Shown: positions 37,107-48,034 of the stretch, piece by piece
Numbering within the stretch: position 1 is the first letter of the stretch
Layout of the letters: each line of letters begins with the position of its first letter
From: Phycomyces blakesleeanus NRRL 1555(-)
Lineage: Eukaryota; Mucoromycota; Mucoromycetes; Mucorales; Phycomycetaceae
Direction: 5' to 3'
Assembly: GCF_001638985.1 (NCBI RefSeq)
Contig: NW_017265155.1
Location: forward strand, 558,001 to 622,000
DNA: 64,000 bases
Notes under the pieces: model-generated
What the model saw: only the letters and a program-made list of their open reading frames with translations
The model's database searches: none
Told to the model about the DNA's origin: nothing
Translations under genes and position numbers: made by a program

Positions 37107-38500
37107 CATGTAGCCTCACAAGAAACAATCGATTTATTTATTCTGGAAATTCAATTTCTATAAACAGACTCATTTATATATTCTATATTCTATACCATAC
37201 ACAATTCATATCAGAAATATAAAATAAAAGACATAGTACTACAGGATAAGTACTTGTTCAAGCATATATACTATGTCCAGAGTAATTGTATCATTTATTA
37301 TCTTTACAGGCGATTTTCATATGTAAAAAAAAAAAAAAAAAACAAAAAAAAAAAAAAACAAAAGTACACAAAGTAGATCATACAATTTTTAATATATATT
37401 TCTTAATAATAATTATATAAATTTCAAGTTGGCAGCTTATTATAAAGAAATGTATAGATACCATACAAGAAAAATTAATTTTCCGGCTTTAGTCTTTTGG
37501 AGAAATGTTTAAGACGTCCGTTATTATCTTCATTTACAAGATTTTTTTTTATATACATCATAGTAACCACGGGTTACAAAGCTAAAGAGATGTTTACCAA
37601 AACTTTCTGTAAATTTTTTCAACTTAGTATAGATGACTAATATAAAAAAAAACCGCCCCCCACAGAACATATCCAAGATTCACTTTTATATACAGATATG
37701 TAATATGTATAATCACAATATCTACTATATCATATTACCAATTTACTTCACCTACCACAAGAGATGAAGTCTACTGTTAATATTCTTCTTTTTTACAATT
37801 AGGTTTAAATACCGCATTTCTTCAAAAGTGGGTAGAAATTGTGGAGAATGACAAAACTGAACGTTTGGTTTTAGTCAACTCGACCAAACAGCAATTTATC
37901 TCCCTCTTTATATTAAGAGAAAGAAATGAACGAAAAAACTATCGAATGTATTCCAATTTCCTGGTTATTAAAAAAAACTACAGAACAAAATTACACCAAT
38001 AGTGATATTGGGATAAATCGGCATAAAAAAAAAGGCGGCATTCCAAGATCTCTTTATAACCTTGCTTCTTTAGTAATACTTCATAATAGCCTGTCTTTAA
38101 ACCAAACCCCACTTTTTTTTATATATATATAAAAAGATAAAGCAGAGCAAAGCAAAGAAAGGTAGGTAGTACACCATAAATAATGTCTAATCCAAGATGC
38201 TGACAAATACAAAGTTCTGGGGAATAGCACAGAAATTGTGTGATTTATGTGCTTTGAACGTATATTACCAGTATGTACTTTAAACTAAAATATACATTAC
38301 TAAACATACTGTTTCTTTTTCCTTCTCTTTCATTGTTAATATTTCTTTGTTATACGTCAACTCAGTCACCCTTAATATTGAAAGCCAAAAAAAATGCATA
38401 TATAAATTGTAGGTGTGTAGAGCAACAACATTTCGTATTACTCTTCTTTTTTTCTTTATCTTAATTTTTTGTATCTCTTCTTCTTTATATATTTAATACT
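37107..38500. other. Intergenic, 1.4 kb
   Basis: AT-rich spacer with a long A tract broken by single C residues at 37325-37361. Nothing else supported; T/C-rich leader just before 38501. Confidence 0.55.
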
Positions 38501-39394
38501 ATGTCTAAAACATATCTTGTAACTGGAACTTCGCGCGGTATCGGTCTTTGGTTTGTCAAGACTCTTAAGGAACAAGGCCACACTGTCATTGCTACTGCAC
38601 GCAATCCCGATGCGTCCGAACAACTCAAGGCAATCACGGGAAGTAATATTCACAAGGTTCCATTGGACATTACTTCCCAGGAATCCATTAAGGTAAGAAT
38701 GATTTCTTAAAAATAATTATATATAATACTACTATATGTATATACCTCTGTGTGTGTGTGTGCAATTATGATTATTATTATCTCTGACCCAGTTGATTGT
38801 ATTAAAGGCAGCAGTAGAACATGTCAATAAGTTGGCACCACATGGTATTGATGTACTGATCAACAACTCGGGCATCAATGAAAAGAAGTATTCTATAGAT
38901 AAAATGTAAGAATATATATGGTTTTGTGGTTATACGAGACATACTACTGAGTACTGGTACTAATTAAATGCCTTTTATGTAATTAAAGTCCTAGTGAAGA
39001 GTTTTCTCTGGTACTTAACACAAATGTGGTTGGAACTTCCAGTGTTACCCAAGCTTTTCTCCCATTGTTACGCAAAGCAAACACACGCCATATTATCAAC
39101 ATATCATCTATCGTCGGATCTCTTGCCATCACGGACACTGCTTCAATTCCTGTCTATCGTGTCTCAAAGGCAGCCGTGAACATGCTGAGCAAACTCTACT
39201 CTATCCAGTTAAGCGACGAGAAGTTTATTGTCAGTGCTGTTCATCCAGGATGGGTAAAAACAGACATGGGTGGTGAGGAAGCCCTTATTACTCCCGCTGA
39301 GTCTGTAGCCGGTATCCTTGAATATGAAAGCAGGCTTACATCAAAAGATAATGGCACTTATGTCGACTATCAGGGAAAGCCTTTGCCTTGGTAG
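38501..39394 (+). CDS. Short-chain dehydrogenase/reductase (classical SDR, carbonyl-reductase/sniffer-like)
   Basis: Three exons, 38501-38692, 38808-38905 and 38989-39394, give 231 aa, normal for a classical SDR. The N-terminal nucleotide-binding motif is YLVTGTSRGIGLWFVKTL (TGxxxGxG); ATARNP at the end of the second strand suggests NADP(H). Then DVLINNSG (NNAG with Ala to Ser), HIINISSIVGS with the catalytic Ser, YRVSKAAVNMLSK with the catalytic Tyr and Lys, and HPGWVKTDMGG. This order and the PGWVKTDMGG signature match carbonyl reductases of the CsgA/sniffer group, which act on small ketones and aldehydes. The substrate cannot be read from sequence. No neighbouring pathway genes. Confidence 0.92.
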
Positions 39395-39679
39395 AATAAT
39401 TTCATTTTATAATAGATGGATATAATAAAACAATTGTATACATATATGTGAGATTTTATTCTTTATTTTATTTTTATATCAAAACCTAGCTTGTTTGTTG
39501 GTTGGTTGAAACCCATTTTTTAGATTTACCACAAATCCGCCACAGAGCTCAATTTTTGACGTCAATTTTGGTCTTGTCTACTGGGTTCTTACGCACATGC
39601 AGACTTCAATTCCTGCTTTAGATTTTGCGTCCCGCAAATTATGCAAAAAAAAAATGATAATCACTACGGAAAAAAAAAA

Positions 39680-39697
39680 GGGGGGGGGGGGGGGGGG
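39680..39697 (+). repeat. G18 homopolymer
   Basis: Eighteen G in a row, directly after nine A. It is by far the longest G or C run in the window, where runs above six are otherwise rare. Length may be misassembled. Confidence 0.9.
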
Positions 39698-40569
39698 CGA
39701 TTCAGAGGGTGGTTTTGAAAAAGGTATTAACATGAATCAAAAAACACCCTCTGAATTGTCCGTTTTTTTTTATAGTCTTTGTTCAGAAAAAAAAATCTAT
39801 AAAGCAAACAGAAAATATATTTAGCTTTGCTTGAGTTTTTTTTTTCATGACTCAAAAAACTTTGTTGCAAATGACAGAGTACAATTTTTTGTCACTTATA
39901 AATAAAATACACTATATATGTGATCGTATATTTATTTAATTGCATTGCATTGCCATCGCAACAGGCTCAATAACGAGCATAAAATCTCTGGGTATAGCTC
40001 ATTACTGCCACTCGTTTGTATTTCTTCATTATTTTTTTTTGCTTTATACGTATTGCCAAGATGGAGACTCCGGTCATTGATAGCGTACAAGGAAATATCT
40101 CTTGGGTTTGCTAAATCATTATGTCCTGTAAAACAAAGTATGGTGCTTTTTTGTAGAATTTCTCCTTCAATCCTTTTGCAAGAAAAAAAAAGCTATTTCT
40201 TATTTACATTTTTGTTTATAAAGATCTATCTCTATTTTGCTTTTGCTTTTGATTTTATTTATTTTATATTGAACGTATATTGAACCTTATAGATATCATT
40301 CATCTTTCCTGACTTGCAATAACTCAATACAGTGGTTTATATTTCAGAATAGGAATATGCGCCAAAGAAATTAAATTCAAAGGCCAAATAAAGGCTCTTA
40401 TTTATGAGTAATTTGTCTGCTCTTGCCATATCTCTTACATTCACACGCCATCAAAATTCTAGTCTTACTGTGTAGAAGATGATATCCTAAAGGTTATATA
40501 AAGAAAATTGAACAAAAAGAAGAAGAAAAAAGGAGGGTATATTTGAATATACACGTAGGTCTCTTTATG

Positions 40570-40611
40570 TCGTTGTCGTTGTCGTTGTCATTGTCGTTGT
40601 TGCTGTTGTTC
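40570..40611 (+). repeat. Hexanucleotide array (GTCGTT)n, imperfect
   Basis: About seven units of GTCGTT with single-base variants (GTCATT, GTTGCT). Noncoding, between the dehydrogenase and the transposase fragment. Confidence 0.85.
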
Positions 40612-40743
40612 TTTTTCACAAACGGTTTTTTTTAAAAAAAAAAAAAATCTCGTTTATGCCTCGGTTTCATGCCCGCCAGTTTTCTCCTCCTCCCTTTTTC
40701 CCTTCCAAAAAGTCGATGACGATTCTTTTTTTTTACTGGACAT

Positions 40744-40992
40744 TCAAAGGGATGTGGTACTTTTATCTTGAGTAGTTATCTTTGGTCTTCCAGGAGACTT
40801 ATTGTCGGCTACTGAGCCAGTTCGCTTGAATTTGTCTATAATACGAGTGATGGTGTATCGAGATACATTCTCCATTACAGCGATTTTGGCGACAATCATT
40901 CCACTCTTGTAAAGGCCAATTATGATGCCTTTTCTGAATTCAGAAAGTTTTTGGTAAGGACCACGGACTAAACGAGCTTGTTCTTTGGGCAT
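40744..40992 (-). pseudogene. Tc1/mariner transposase, N-terminal fragment
   Basis: An 82-codon open frame from ATG 40992 to 40744. Residues about 14-70 form the paired-like helix-turn-helix of Tc1-type transposases: KLSEFRKGIIIGLYKSG, VSRYTITRIIDKFKRTG and the linker SPGRPKITT (GRPK/R hook). The DDE catalytic domain, about 250 residues, is missing: the frame stops eleven codons after the linker and the following DNA shows no transposase content. It can therefore not transpose itself; a role as a domesticated DNA-binding protein is possible but unsupported. The fragment lies between two T(n)A(n) tracts, at 40626-40647 and 41040-41064, and I see no terminal inverted repeats around it. Confidence 0.85.
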
Positions 40993-41455
40993 TACTGTTG
41001 ATGTTGATCAGAATCTTTCTTAGATTAAAGAAAGGCTACTTTTTTTAAAAAAAAAAAAAAAAAAGATGTGTATCAAGAGTTGCTATGAAACCAAGTGTGC
41101 AAATGCAATTGTCGGACTTTATAATATATCAGTAACACAACAAGTCTTTCAAATATAGATAGTAAAGATATCACTCCTTATAAAATATAATAAAAAATAA
41201 AGAATTGAATACATATTCTTCTTTATTTTACTTGAAAAATTTTGGTATCAAAAAAGAAGAAGAAAAATAAGAGTATCTTTCATTAGTACAAATAAAATAA
41301 ATAAAGGTTAAGAAAAAGATCATCTTCTCCTTCTTCTTCTTGCTTTTTGTTTTTTTGTTGTTTTGATTATATATTTTTTACAATGAGAGAGAAAGAGGTA
41401 AAAGGTAAAAGAAACAAGAAAGAGTGATTTAATGACATAAAATACAAGATAAATT
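40993..41455. other. Intergenic, 0.46 kb
   Basis: AT-rich, with a T7A18 tract at 41040-41064. Presumably includes the 3'-UTR of SAS10. No other feature. Confidence 0.55.
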
Positions 41456-44455
41456 CTATTGTGACAGTTTGACGGAACGAGCGACATTGGTCTTGATACC
41501 AGTGGATTCTCCACCATAGCCAGAATGCTGTTCTTTGACGATCTGCTTGACTGAAGAAAGCTTCTTGACCTGCTTCTCGAACTTGTTTCTGTGCTTGACA
41601 CGTGTGTTTCTGACGGTCTTTCTGCGGTGAGGTGTGAGACCCTTGTTCTTGAGAATTTGGTAAGATGCCAATCGTTTGTGTCCATCCTCGACCTTGAAGT
41701 CTCCGTCGACAATCGGTACTCGCCCAGCTTCATACTCTGCCAATTTGGCTTCTTTCTTTGCTGCTTTGCTTCCTGCCACTTCTTCATAATAATTATCCTC
41801 GTCGTCGTCGTTTGTGCCATTTCGGACTGCACTAGCGGTCTTATTATCTTCAGCATCCCAATCGGCACCATCCAGATCAGCAGAGTTGTCCAAAGGCTGA
41901 CGAACACCTGTCTTGCTGTATTTGTTATTGTCTCTGTAAGGCAGATCAGAATCACCATGGTATTTCGCTGCCATCTTCAATTGTTTCTATAGAGGGGGAA
42001 AAAAGTAAAACAAGTATCAATTGAGTAATTTGTCAGAGAATTGAATTATCAAGTAATTCTTTTGTGTCTGTGTGTATATCTAGATTACTTACAGAATCGA
42101 TCTTGGCAACATAATCTCTTATTGACTTTTTCTTGGCAAGTTTGTCTTCCATATCCACTTCATCTAATGCTTCTAATTCACCAAAGTCATCTGTCATTGT
42201 TCTCTTGCGCTTCTTATTAGCCTTCTTCAGACTCTTGAACTCTTCTTCAATATCGATTAATTCGTCCAATTCAGCATCCATATTATCGTCTTCGTCTTCG
42301 TCTTCGTCTTCTACAGGCTCTTCGACTACTGGGGAAGCCTTCTTTTTGGATTTCTTTGCTGTGGGTGTGGGTGTGGTTGTAGTGGTAGCATTCTTTGTCT
42401 TCTTTGATTTCTTTGGCTTTTCTGCTTGTGTGAACAGTTCTTCGACAAACAGATTAAGCTGGGACGCAATCTTCTCTTCAATTTTGTCGAGTTTCTCAAG
42501 TTGACCACGCAATTCAACAAGGGCATGGATGACAGGATGGTCACGAACGTTGGGTACACCGGATGCCTTTAGGGCAAAGTAGAAAGATACGTTTGTCATG
42601 TAGTTCAACAAAAGTTCTGTTCACATAAGAAAAATAAATAAATGAGTAAATGGTGAATATTATTAATCTACCAATGTTTTGCTTATTTCTGAGGAAAGAG
42701 AAGAAGGAGTTGGGGATTTATTATGTATTCCTTGGTTTGAATTAGACGACTTACGTTGTTTGAACAAGAAGAATCTACCTTCAGGGTCCTCAGACTTTCC
42801 ACTTGTACGAATCTTATCAAAAAGTTCAGCCATAGTTTCGAGTTCTGAGGCCTTTTCTTTGAATTCATTCAGCAGGTCAAGCAATTCTGGCGATTCGTTC
42901 TGTAAAATCTTGATCTTTTCAGCTACAGGCAAATTGTCTCTTCTCTTTGCAGCTGTCTTGGACACACTGATAATTACAATGCCAATGTTAATGTTAATAA
43001 ATAAAGTATGATAGTTTAAATAAGCCGCTATTATAATAATTCATATTATTTTCTGCCCTTAATTTCCCTCTTTATTTCTTGTTCTTCTGTGCCTGCCTCT
43101 GCCTCTGCTTCTGCTTCTGCTTCTGCTTCTGCTTCTGCTTCTGCTTCTGCTTCTACTTTTGTTGCTGTGATTGTAATTAAATTTACTTACTCGAACGAGA
43201 TATCCTCCAACTCCTTACTGACAGTGTCAACAAGTTGTTTGTCTGCTTCTGAATCCTATATGTACATAAATCCTTGTGCTTTAATATCAATTCAGCCCAA
43301 CCAATTACCAGAAATAAAAATAAAAAATAAAAATTTAAAAGGCAACAAATAAAGTAAAAATAAAGTTACCTGCTCGTTTCCAAGACCCCATCCAGGCATA
43401 GAATCATCCACGAAATCAGCTTCGTCCATGGCAGCCAGGCGCTCTTTCTGGATTTTCAATGCTTCCTTTTCTTCTTCACGCATTTCTTCCAAGTCAGAGA
43501 CATCCTCGGCATTATAGTAAGCTTTCTTGGATTGACCCCAAGTTTTGTCTAGGGTGGATAAAGTTTATCAAGAAATAAAGTAAGTATTAAGGTTTTTTCC
43601 TTTCCTTTTCTTTTCTTTTTTTGGCTAATAAATGTGCATTGCTTCCTGTCTTTCTCTTTCTTTGCTTTTCTTTTCTTTTCTTTTCATTTCATTTCTTTTC
43701 TTTTCTTTTCCTCGTGTTTCCAAACAGCTCTAAATTATTTGCATAAAACCAACAATACTTCAAATAAAATAAAGACAGCCTAACAAACAAACAAAAGGAA
43801 GACTTGTAAGAATAGAAAATCTACACCCACCCTCAACTTCCTCTTCTCCTTCTTCATCTTCTCCCATAATATCATCATCTGAGAGCTCTTCTTCTTCTTC
43901 ATCTTCATCTGATCCAAGTCCTTCGAGTCCATACACTTCTTCCACGCCTTCGTCATCATCTAAGAAAAATTTTTAATATATATATACTTTTTTTTTAATC
44001 CCTGCTTTGTATTTTATTCTTTCTTTCTTTCATTTATTCATTCGTCCGTTCATTTCATTTCATTTTTTTTTTAGTGATTCTTACCATCGTCCATTCTACG
44101 TCCAAATTTGGCATCGTTCAAAAGAACCTTTTCTCTTTCGTCATGGACTGTGATAATGATAACAGTAAAGCTTTATGAGTTACTTTCTTTTTTTCTTTTT
44201 TGTAGTTGTTGGAATTACTCTTTTTTTTTTCTAATTTTTTCTCCAAGTATACATTTTCAAATGTATAATATTGTTCCCTCTCCTCTCCTTTCTTTTCTTC
44301 CTCTTCTTCTCCCACTCCGGGATTATAAACGTACAATCGTCTTCTGAATCGTGTTCAATGTCATTCCATGTATTGATTGCTTTGATTTTGCCGTTATTGC
44401 GATCATCATTGCGATCGGATCCGTCACGGAAAACTGGTGTTCTCTTCTTTCCCAT
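41456..44455 (-). CDS. SAS10: U3 snoRNP / small-subunit processome protein Sas10 (Utp3)
   Basis: Nucleolar factor for 18S rRNA maturation. Eight minus-strand exons, 44455-44335, 44147-44085, 43959-43831, 43548-43370, 43255-43191, 42966-42755, 42616-42093 and 41986-41456, give 607 aa. N-terminal residues 1-180 are highly acidic (GSDEDEEEEELSDDDIMGED). WGQSKKAYYNAEDVSDLEEM follows. The Sas10/Utp3/C1D domain runs LLDLLNEFKEKASELETMAE to LLLNYMTNVSFYFALKASG. A Lys/Thr/Pro and acidic linker follows. The C-terminal Sas10 signature is DGHKRLASYQILKNKGLTPH, RRKTVRNTRVKHRNKFEKQV, with YGGESTGIKTNVARSVKLSQ at the very end. Intron 43192-43369 side holds a long (TTCTGC)n array. Divergent from BUD13. Confidence 0.95.
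43092..43153 (+). repeat. Hexanucleotide array (TTCTGC)n in a SAS10 intron
   Basis: About ten units of CTGCTT/TTCTGC with two leading CTCTGC variants. It lies in the intron between the fifth and sixth SAS10 exons. Confidence 0.9.
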
Positions 44456-44755
44456 GCTGTTTATTTTTTTTTTTAAAAAAAAAAGAAATAGTAACAAAAA
44501 CAGTTCAATGCTCGAATGTAGTAAATTATGTAAATGTATATACACACCTATAACTTCTTTGACTTTATTAAAGTCTTTCAAAAAAAGGAAAAAAGCAAAA
44601 AAAAAAGGGGGGCGGGGTTAAAAGGTTTTTGGAATAGGTCTGCCTTGGTGGCTTACACAAATCCAAAAGTGGAAATATGTACAAATAACGAGTCACAACA
44701 GTACATTTCACTTTTGATACTAGCCATTGGCACAAAGTCTTACCTGTCTATCTTT

Positions 44756-44804
<49 letters not shown>

Positions 44805-44923
44805 AATAAATATATACAACGCACATCTATACACACATACATTTAAAAATTCTTTTTTTTTGAAAAAAAAGGAAAACTAAAAACCAAAAAAGAAATAAAG
44901 AGAGAGAGAGACTTGCGATTCTT
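44456..44923. promoter_or_regulatory. Divergent promoter region of SAS10 and BUD13
   Basis: 468 bp between the two start codons. Contains T11A10 at 44464-44484, (CA)n at 44764-44783 followed by (TA)n, and a T8-G-A8 near-palindrome at about 44851. An AG-rich leader precedes BUD13. No specific factor site is claimed. Confidence 0.6.
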
Positions 44924-47124
44924 ATGGATTCAATTGAACATTCAGACTTTGCCAAACGAAAGTTTCTTGCAAAGGGAGTCGGAGACGCAGCTACGAAAGA
45001 GTACATTGCAAACAAGTACCTAAGTTCTGGAACAGATGAAAATAAAAAGAAAAAGAAGAGAAAGATAGGCGCCAAGAAGATTCGCAGAGGAAATATTGGA
45101 ATTGTAGATGAAGAAGAGTTTGGATGGAAGCAAATCGGCACCCGTGATGAAGAAGAAGCAGAGACGAAACGGTATCAAGAAGAGCAGGAACGACTGATGG
45201 CAGAGGCCGCGGAGAGCAAAGAGGCGGCAAAATCACGCGCGAGTAGCTGGCAGACAATCCGAGGGGAAGAACAGACAGACTATAGAGGAGAGGATGATAA
45301 TGATAATGATGATAGCGAGCTCGAAGACGAAAAACCCATGATTGTGTCTCAGGAAGAAGCAGGATCACGGAGAGATAGAGGAGAAGAGGGAGGAGGAGGG
45401 CCACGAATGTCGAGTGGACAAAAGGCAGGCCTATTGACAAGCCACGAGCTTAAGGCTGAAGCAGCAAGAGCACGAGAATTGGAGCTCAAGGCACTGCAAA
45501 GGCTAAAAGAGGATAGTCAAGGGCAGGGTACAGAAACAGTCTATCGTGACGCTACAGGGCGAAAGATAGACCCGAAGATTAAAAAAGCTGAGGAGGCACG
45601 GGCAAAGAAGGAAGCAGACGAGAGAGAATCAAGACGAATGGAATGGGGCAAGGGGCTTGTTCAACGTGAGGAAGCTCAAGCTGAATTGAAGAGACTCAAA
45701 GAGGAAAAGGATAAGCCGTTGGCAAGGTATTTATTATATATATATTATTTTATTTTAAAGGGCTATTCAAGAATTCAAGCAAGAGAGAAAGAGAGAGAAA
45801 TAGGTGAAAAGGGGAGAGGTAGTGTATAGATTTGCGTTTGTGTTTGTGTTTGTGTTTGTATTTGTGTTGTGTGTTGTGTTGTGTTGTGTTGTGTTGTGTT
45901 TTGTGCGTGCGTGTGTGTGTGTTTTTTTGTTTTTGTTTTTGTTTTTGTTTTTGTGCTTTTGTGCTGCTTATTGCCAGGAGGGATGATCTCTACTTGGTTA
46001 TTCTATTAGGAGTTCATTTAGTACAAAAGAAATCAAGGGGACTTAGAGAAGGTTGTAAGATGCCTCGACACGGAAAGGGATATAACAGAGGAGGAGGTGT
46101 TGAATAATTAGACGGAAGAAAAGAGGTTTGTAGAACAAGGCTTAGTTTAGGTTGGGCTCAGATATACAATAGACATTATTTCTATATTTCTTTTACACAC
46201 GCACACGCACACGCACATACATAAACATAAGCATAAGCATAAGCATAAGCATAAACATACATATGTGTGTATTTATATACGCGTACATACATGCACAGAT
46301 TATTATTACTTTATATATATATATATATATCGTTTGTATATATCAAATATCAAATTAGCCAAACATACATATAAATATAAACATAAGCACAAGCACAAAT
46401 ACACATTGTTTAGAAGAACAATACAGGGAAAATTTTTGTCTTTCTTTTTTGAGGAGAGGTTGAGGAGAGGAGGGGGGGAGAAGATCCAGAAAAGAAAAGA
46501 AAAGAAACAAAAAAGCATAAAAATATTAAGAGTAATAAGAATAAGAATAATAGTAATTAATACTTGGAAAATGGACAATTGATAATGAACATAACGCTAA
46601 TGGTACTTATGATCTTTTTTTATTATTATATATATACTTCTTTTGTTTTGTACTCTAGATATGTTGACGATGAAGATTATAACCAAGGCCTTAAAGACAG
46701 AGATAGATGGAATGACCCTGCGGCAGGTTTCTTGACTGTAAGGCTCTTTTTTCTTTTTCTTCTTCATTAATGTGCTATAGTATATACACGCACATACATA
46801 CATACATACATACAAAAAAGAAAAATAAAAGGGAGGGAGGGAGAGGGGGTGAAAGACAAGGTATTATTTTTATTTTTATTTTTGGGATTAACAAAACCAA
46901 TTATTACTGTTATTATTCTGTAGAAAAAAACCAAAGGTAAATCAAGTGTTTCAAGACCCAGTTACAAAGGACCTTGGAAGCCAAACCGGTTTATGATTCC
47001 ACCCGGTTATCGGTGGGATGGTGTGGACCGTTCGAATGGGTTCGAGGACACCTTTTTGTTACATTTGAACCAAAAGAAGTCTTTGGCAGCCGAAGCCCAT
47101 GCTTGGTCTACAGAGGATATGTAA
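44924..47124 (+). CDS. BUD13: Pre-mRNA splicing factor BUD13 (RES complex)
   Basis: Part of the retention-and-splicing complex with Snu17 and Pml1, which promotes spliceosome activation and keeps unspliced RNA in the nucleus. Exons 44924-45726, 46659-46737 and 46924-47124 give 360 aa. The N-terminal half is charged and mostly disordered (KKKKKRKIGAKKIRRGN; DEEEFGWKQI). Family signatures: SSGQKAGLLTSHELKAE, TVYRDATGRKIDPKIKKAEE, MEWGKGLVQREEAQAELKR, and the C-terminal Snu17-binding block GPWKPNRFMIPPGYRWDGVD followed by RSNGFEDTFLLHLNQKK. Length is close to that of animal/plant short forms and yeast Bud13 (about 266 aa). Intron 1 is 932 nt and repeat-rich, against about 50-110 nt for most introns here. 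Confidence 0.95.
45831..45958 (+). repeat. Compound (TGTTTG)n / (TGTTG)n / (TTTTTG)n array in BUD13 intron 1
   Basis: Hexamer units GTTTGT, then pentamer GTGTT units, a (GT)n run and TTTTTG units follow each other. Intronic, in the transcribed strand orientation G/T-rich. Confidence 0.85.
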
Positions 47125-47142
47125 AAATAAAATAAAAAGTAT

Positions 47143-47173
<31 letters not shown>

Positions 47174-47351
47174 TGCATTTATGTATTTATGTATAATTAA
47201 TTAATTAATTATATGTACAATAATATATACAAGTAATACTTTCCTGTCTATTGTGATTGTTTATCTGTGGCAACTTGCACTCATTCACACATATATACAT
47301 AATATAATCTGATATAATATAATATTGAACTTGACTTGTCGTCTAGTAAAA

Positions 47352-47382
<31 letters not shown>

Positions 47383-47760
47383 TCTTAAATTTCCCCTTTA
47401 GGTCTCCTCTAATCAACCACGTCTCTATTATCCTTTTTACTACAATGGGTTAAAAAACACCGGTTCTCCTATTTTTTAATATATGTAAAAGGGAAAAGTT
47501 GTTAGGTCTGTATTATACTTGTCAATAAGTTGTATCCATTGTAAAGATCTGCGAATAACTTTGAGACAACGCCTTCAAATAATAGTCTAACCTACACCCA
47601 AAATTGCTAAATTTTGTTCCTTAATTTTAGTATTATTAATTATACTGAGCACACACTATACATAGACAAGCAGGCAGACAGGCAGGCAGACAGGCAGATA
47701 CGCACATATATATATATATATATATACTTATACTTATATACACATAGACATACACACATA

Positions 47761-47832
47761 TACAGCTACAGCTACAGCTACAGCTACAGCTACAGCCACA
47801 GCCACAGCTACAGCTACAGCTACAGCTACAGC

Positions 47833-47835
<3 letters not shown>
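47761..47835 (+). repeat. Hexanucleotide array (TACAGC)n
   Basis: Twelve units, two of them with T to C change (CACAGC). Noncoding, 200 bp upstream of the homeobox gene. Confidence 0.92.
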
Positions 47836-47880
<45 letters not shown>

Positions 47881-47986
47881 ATATTTAGGATATATTTATA
47901 CATGTATATTTTAATAAAAAAAAATTTCTAAACAATATATAAAGGTCCATGATCATTTAACGACAAGGTTATTCCACTTTCAATAC

Positions 47987-48030
47987 ACAAATACAAATAC
48001 AAATACAAATACAAATACAAATACAAACAC
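47987..48030 (+). repeat. Hexanucleotide array (AAATAC)n abutting a start codon
   Basis: Seven units of ACAAAT end four bases before the ATG of the homeobox gene at 48035, so the array must be in its promoter or 5'-UTR. Confidence 0.92.
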
Positions 48031-48034
48031 AAAA

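Larger units (their letters stand above)
39395..40743. other. Intergenic, 1.35 kb, with G18 run and hairpin
   Basis: Contains an A9G18 homopolymer junction (G run 39680-39697), then a perfect 12-bp inverted repeat (39700-39711 with 39745-39756), a (GTTGTC)n-type hexamer array at 40570-40611 and a T8A14 tract at 40626-40647. A 112-codon frame at 39945-40283 is AT-driven and has no recognisable content. Confidence 0.6.
47125..48034. other. Intergenic, 0.9 kb, dense microsatellites
   Basis: (TTTA)n at 47139-47173, (ATT)n at 47354-47382, (CAGGCAGA)n near 47670-47699, (TACAGC)n at 47761-47835, (TA)n near 47840-47877, and (AAATAC)n at 47987-48030. Presumably the 3' end of BUD13 and the promoter of the homeobox gene. 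Confidence 0.7.

Noticed and set aside
39945..40283. 112-codon frame between the dehydrogenase and the transposase fragment
   Set aside because: Phe/Tyr/Leu/Ile-rich from AT composition, no conserved look, likely chance.
47614..47931. 105-codon Tyr/Ser/His/Ile repeat protein
   Set aside because: It is the (TACAGC)n and (TA)n arrays translated; no start context and no non-repeat coding part.
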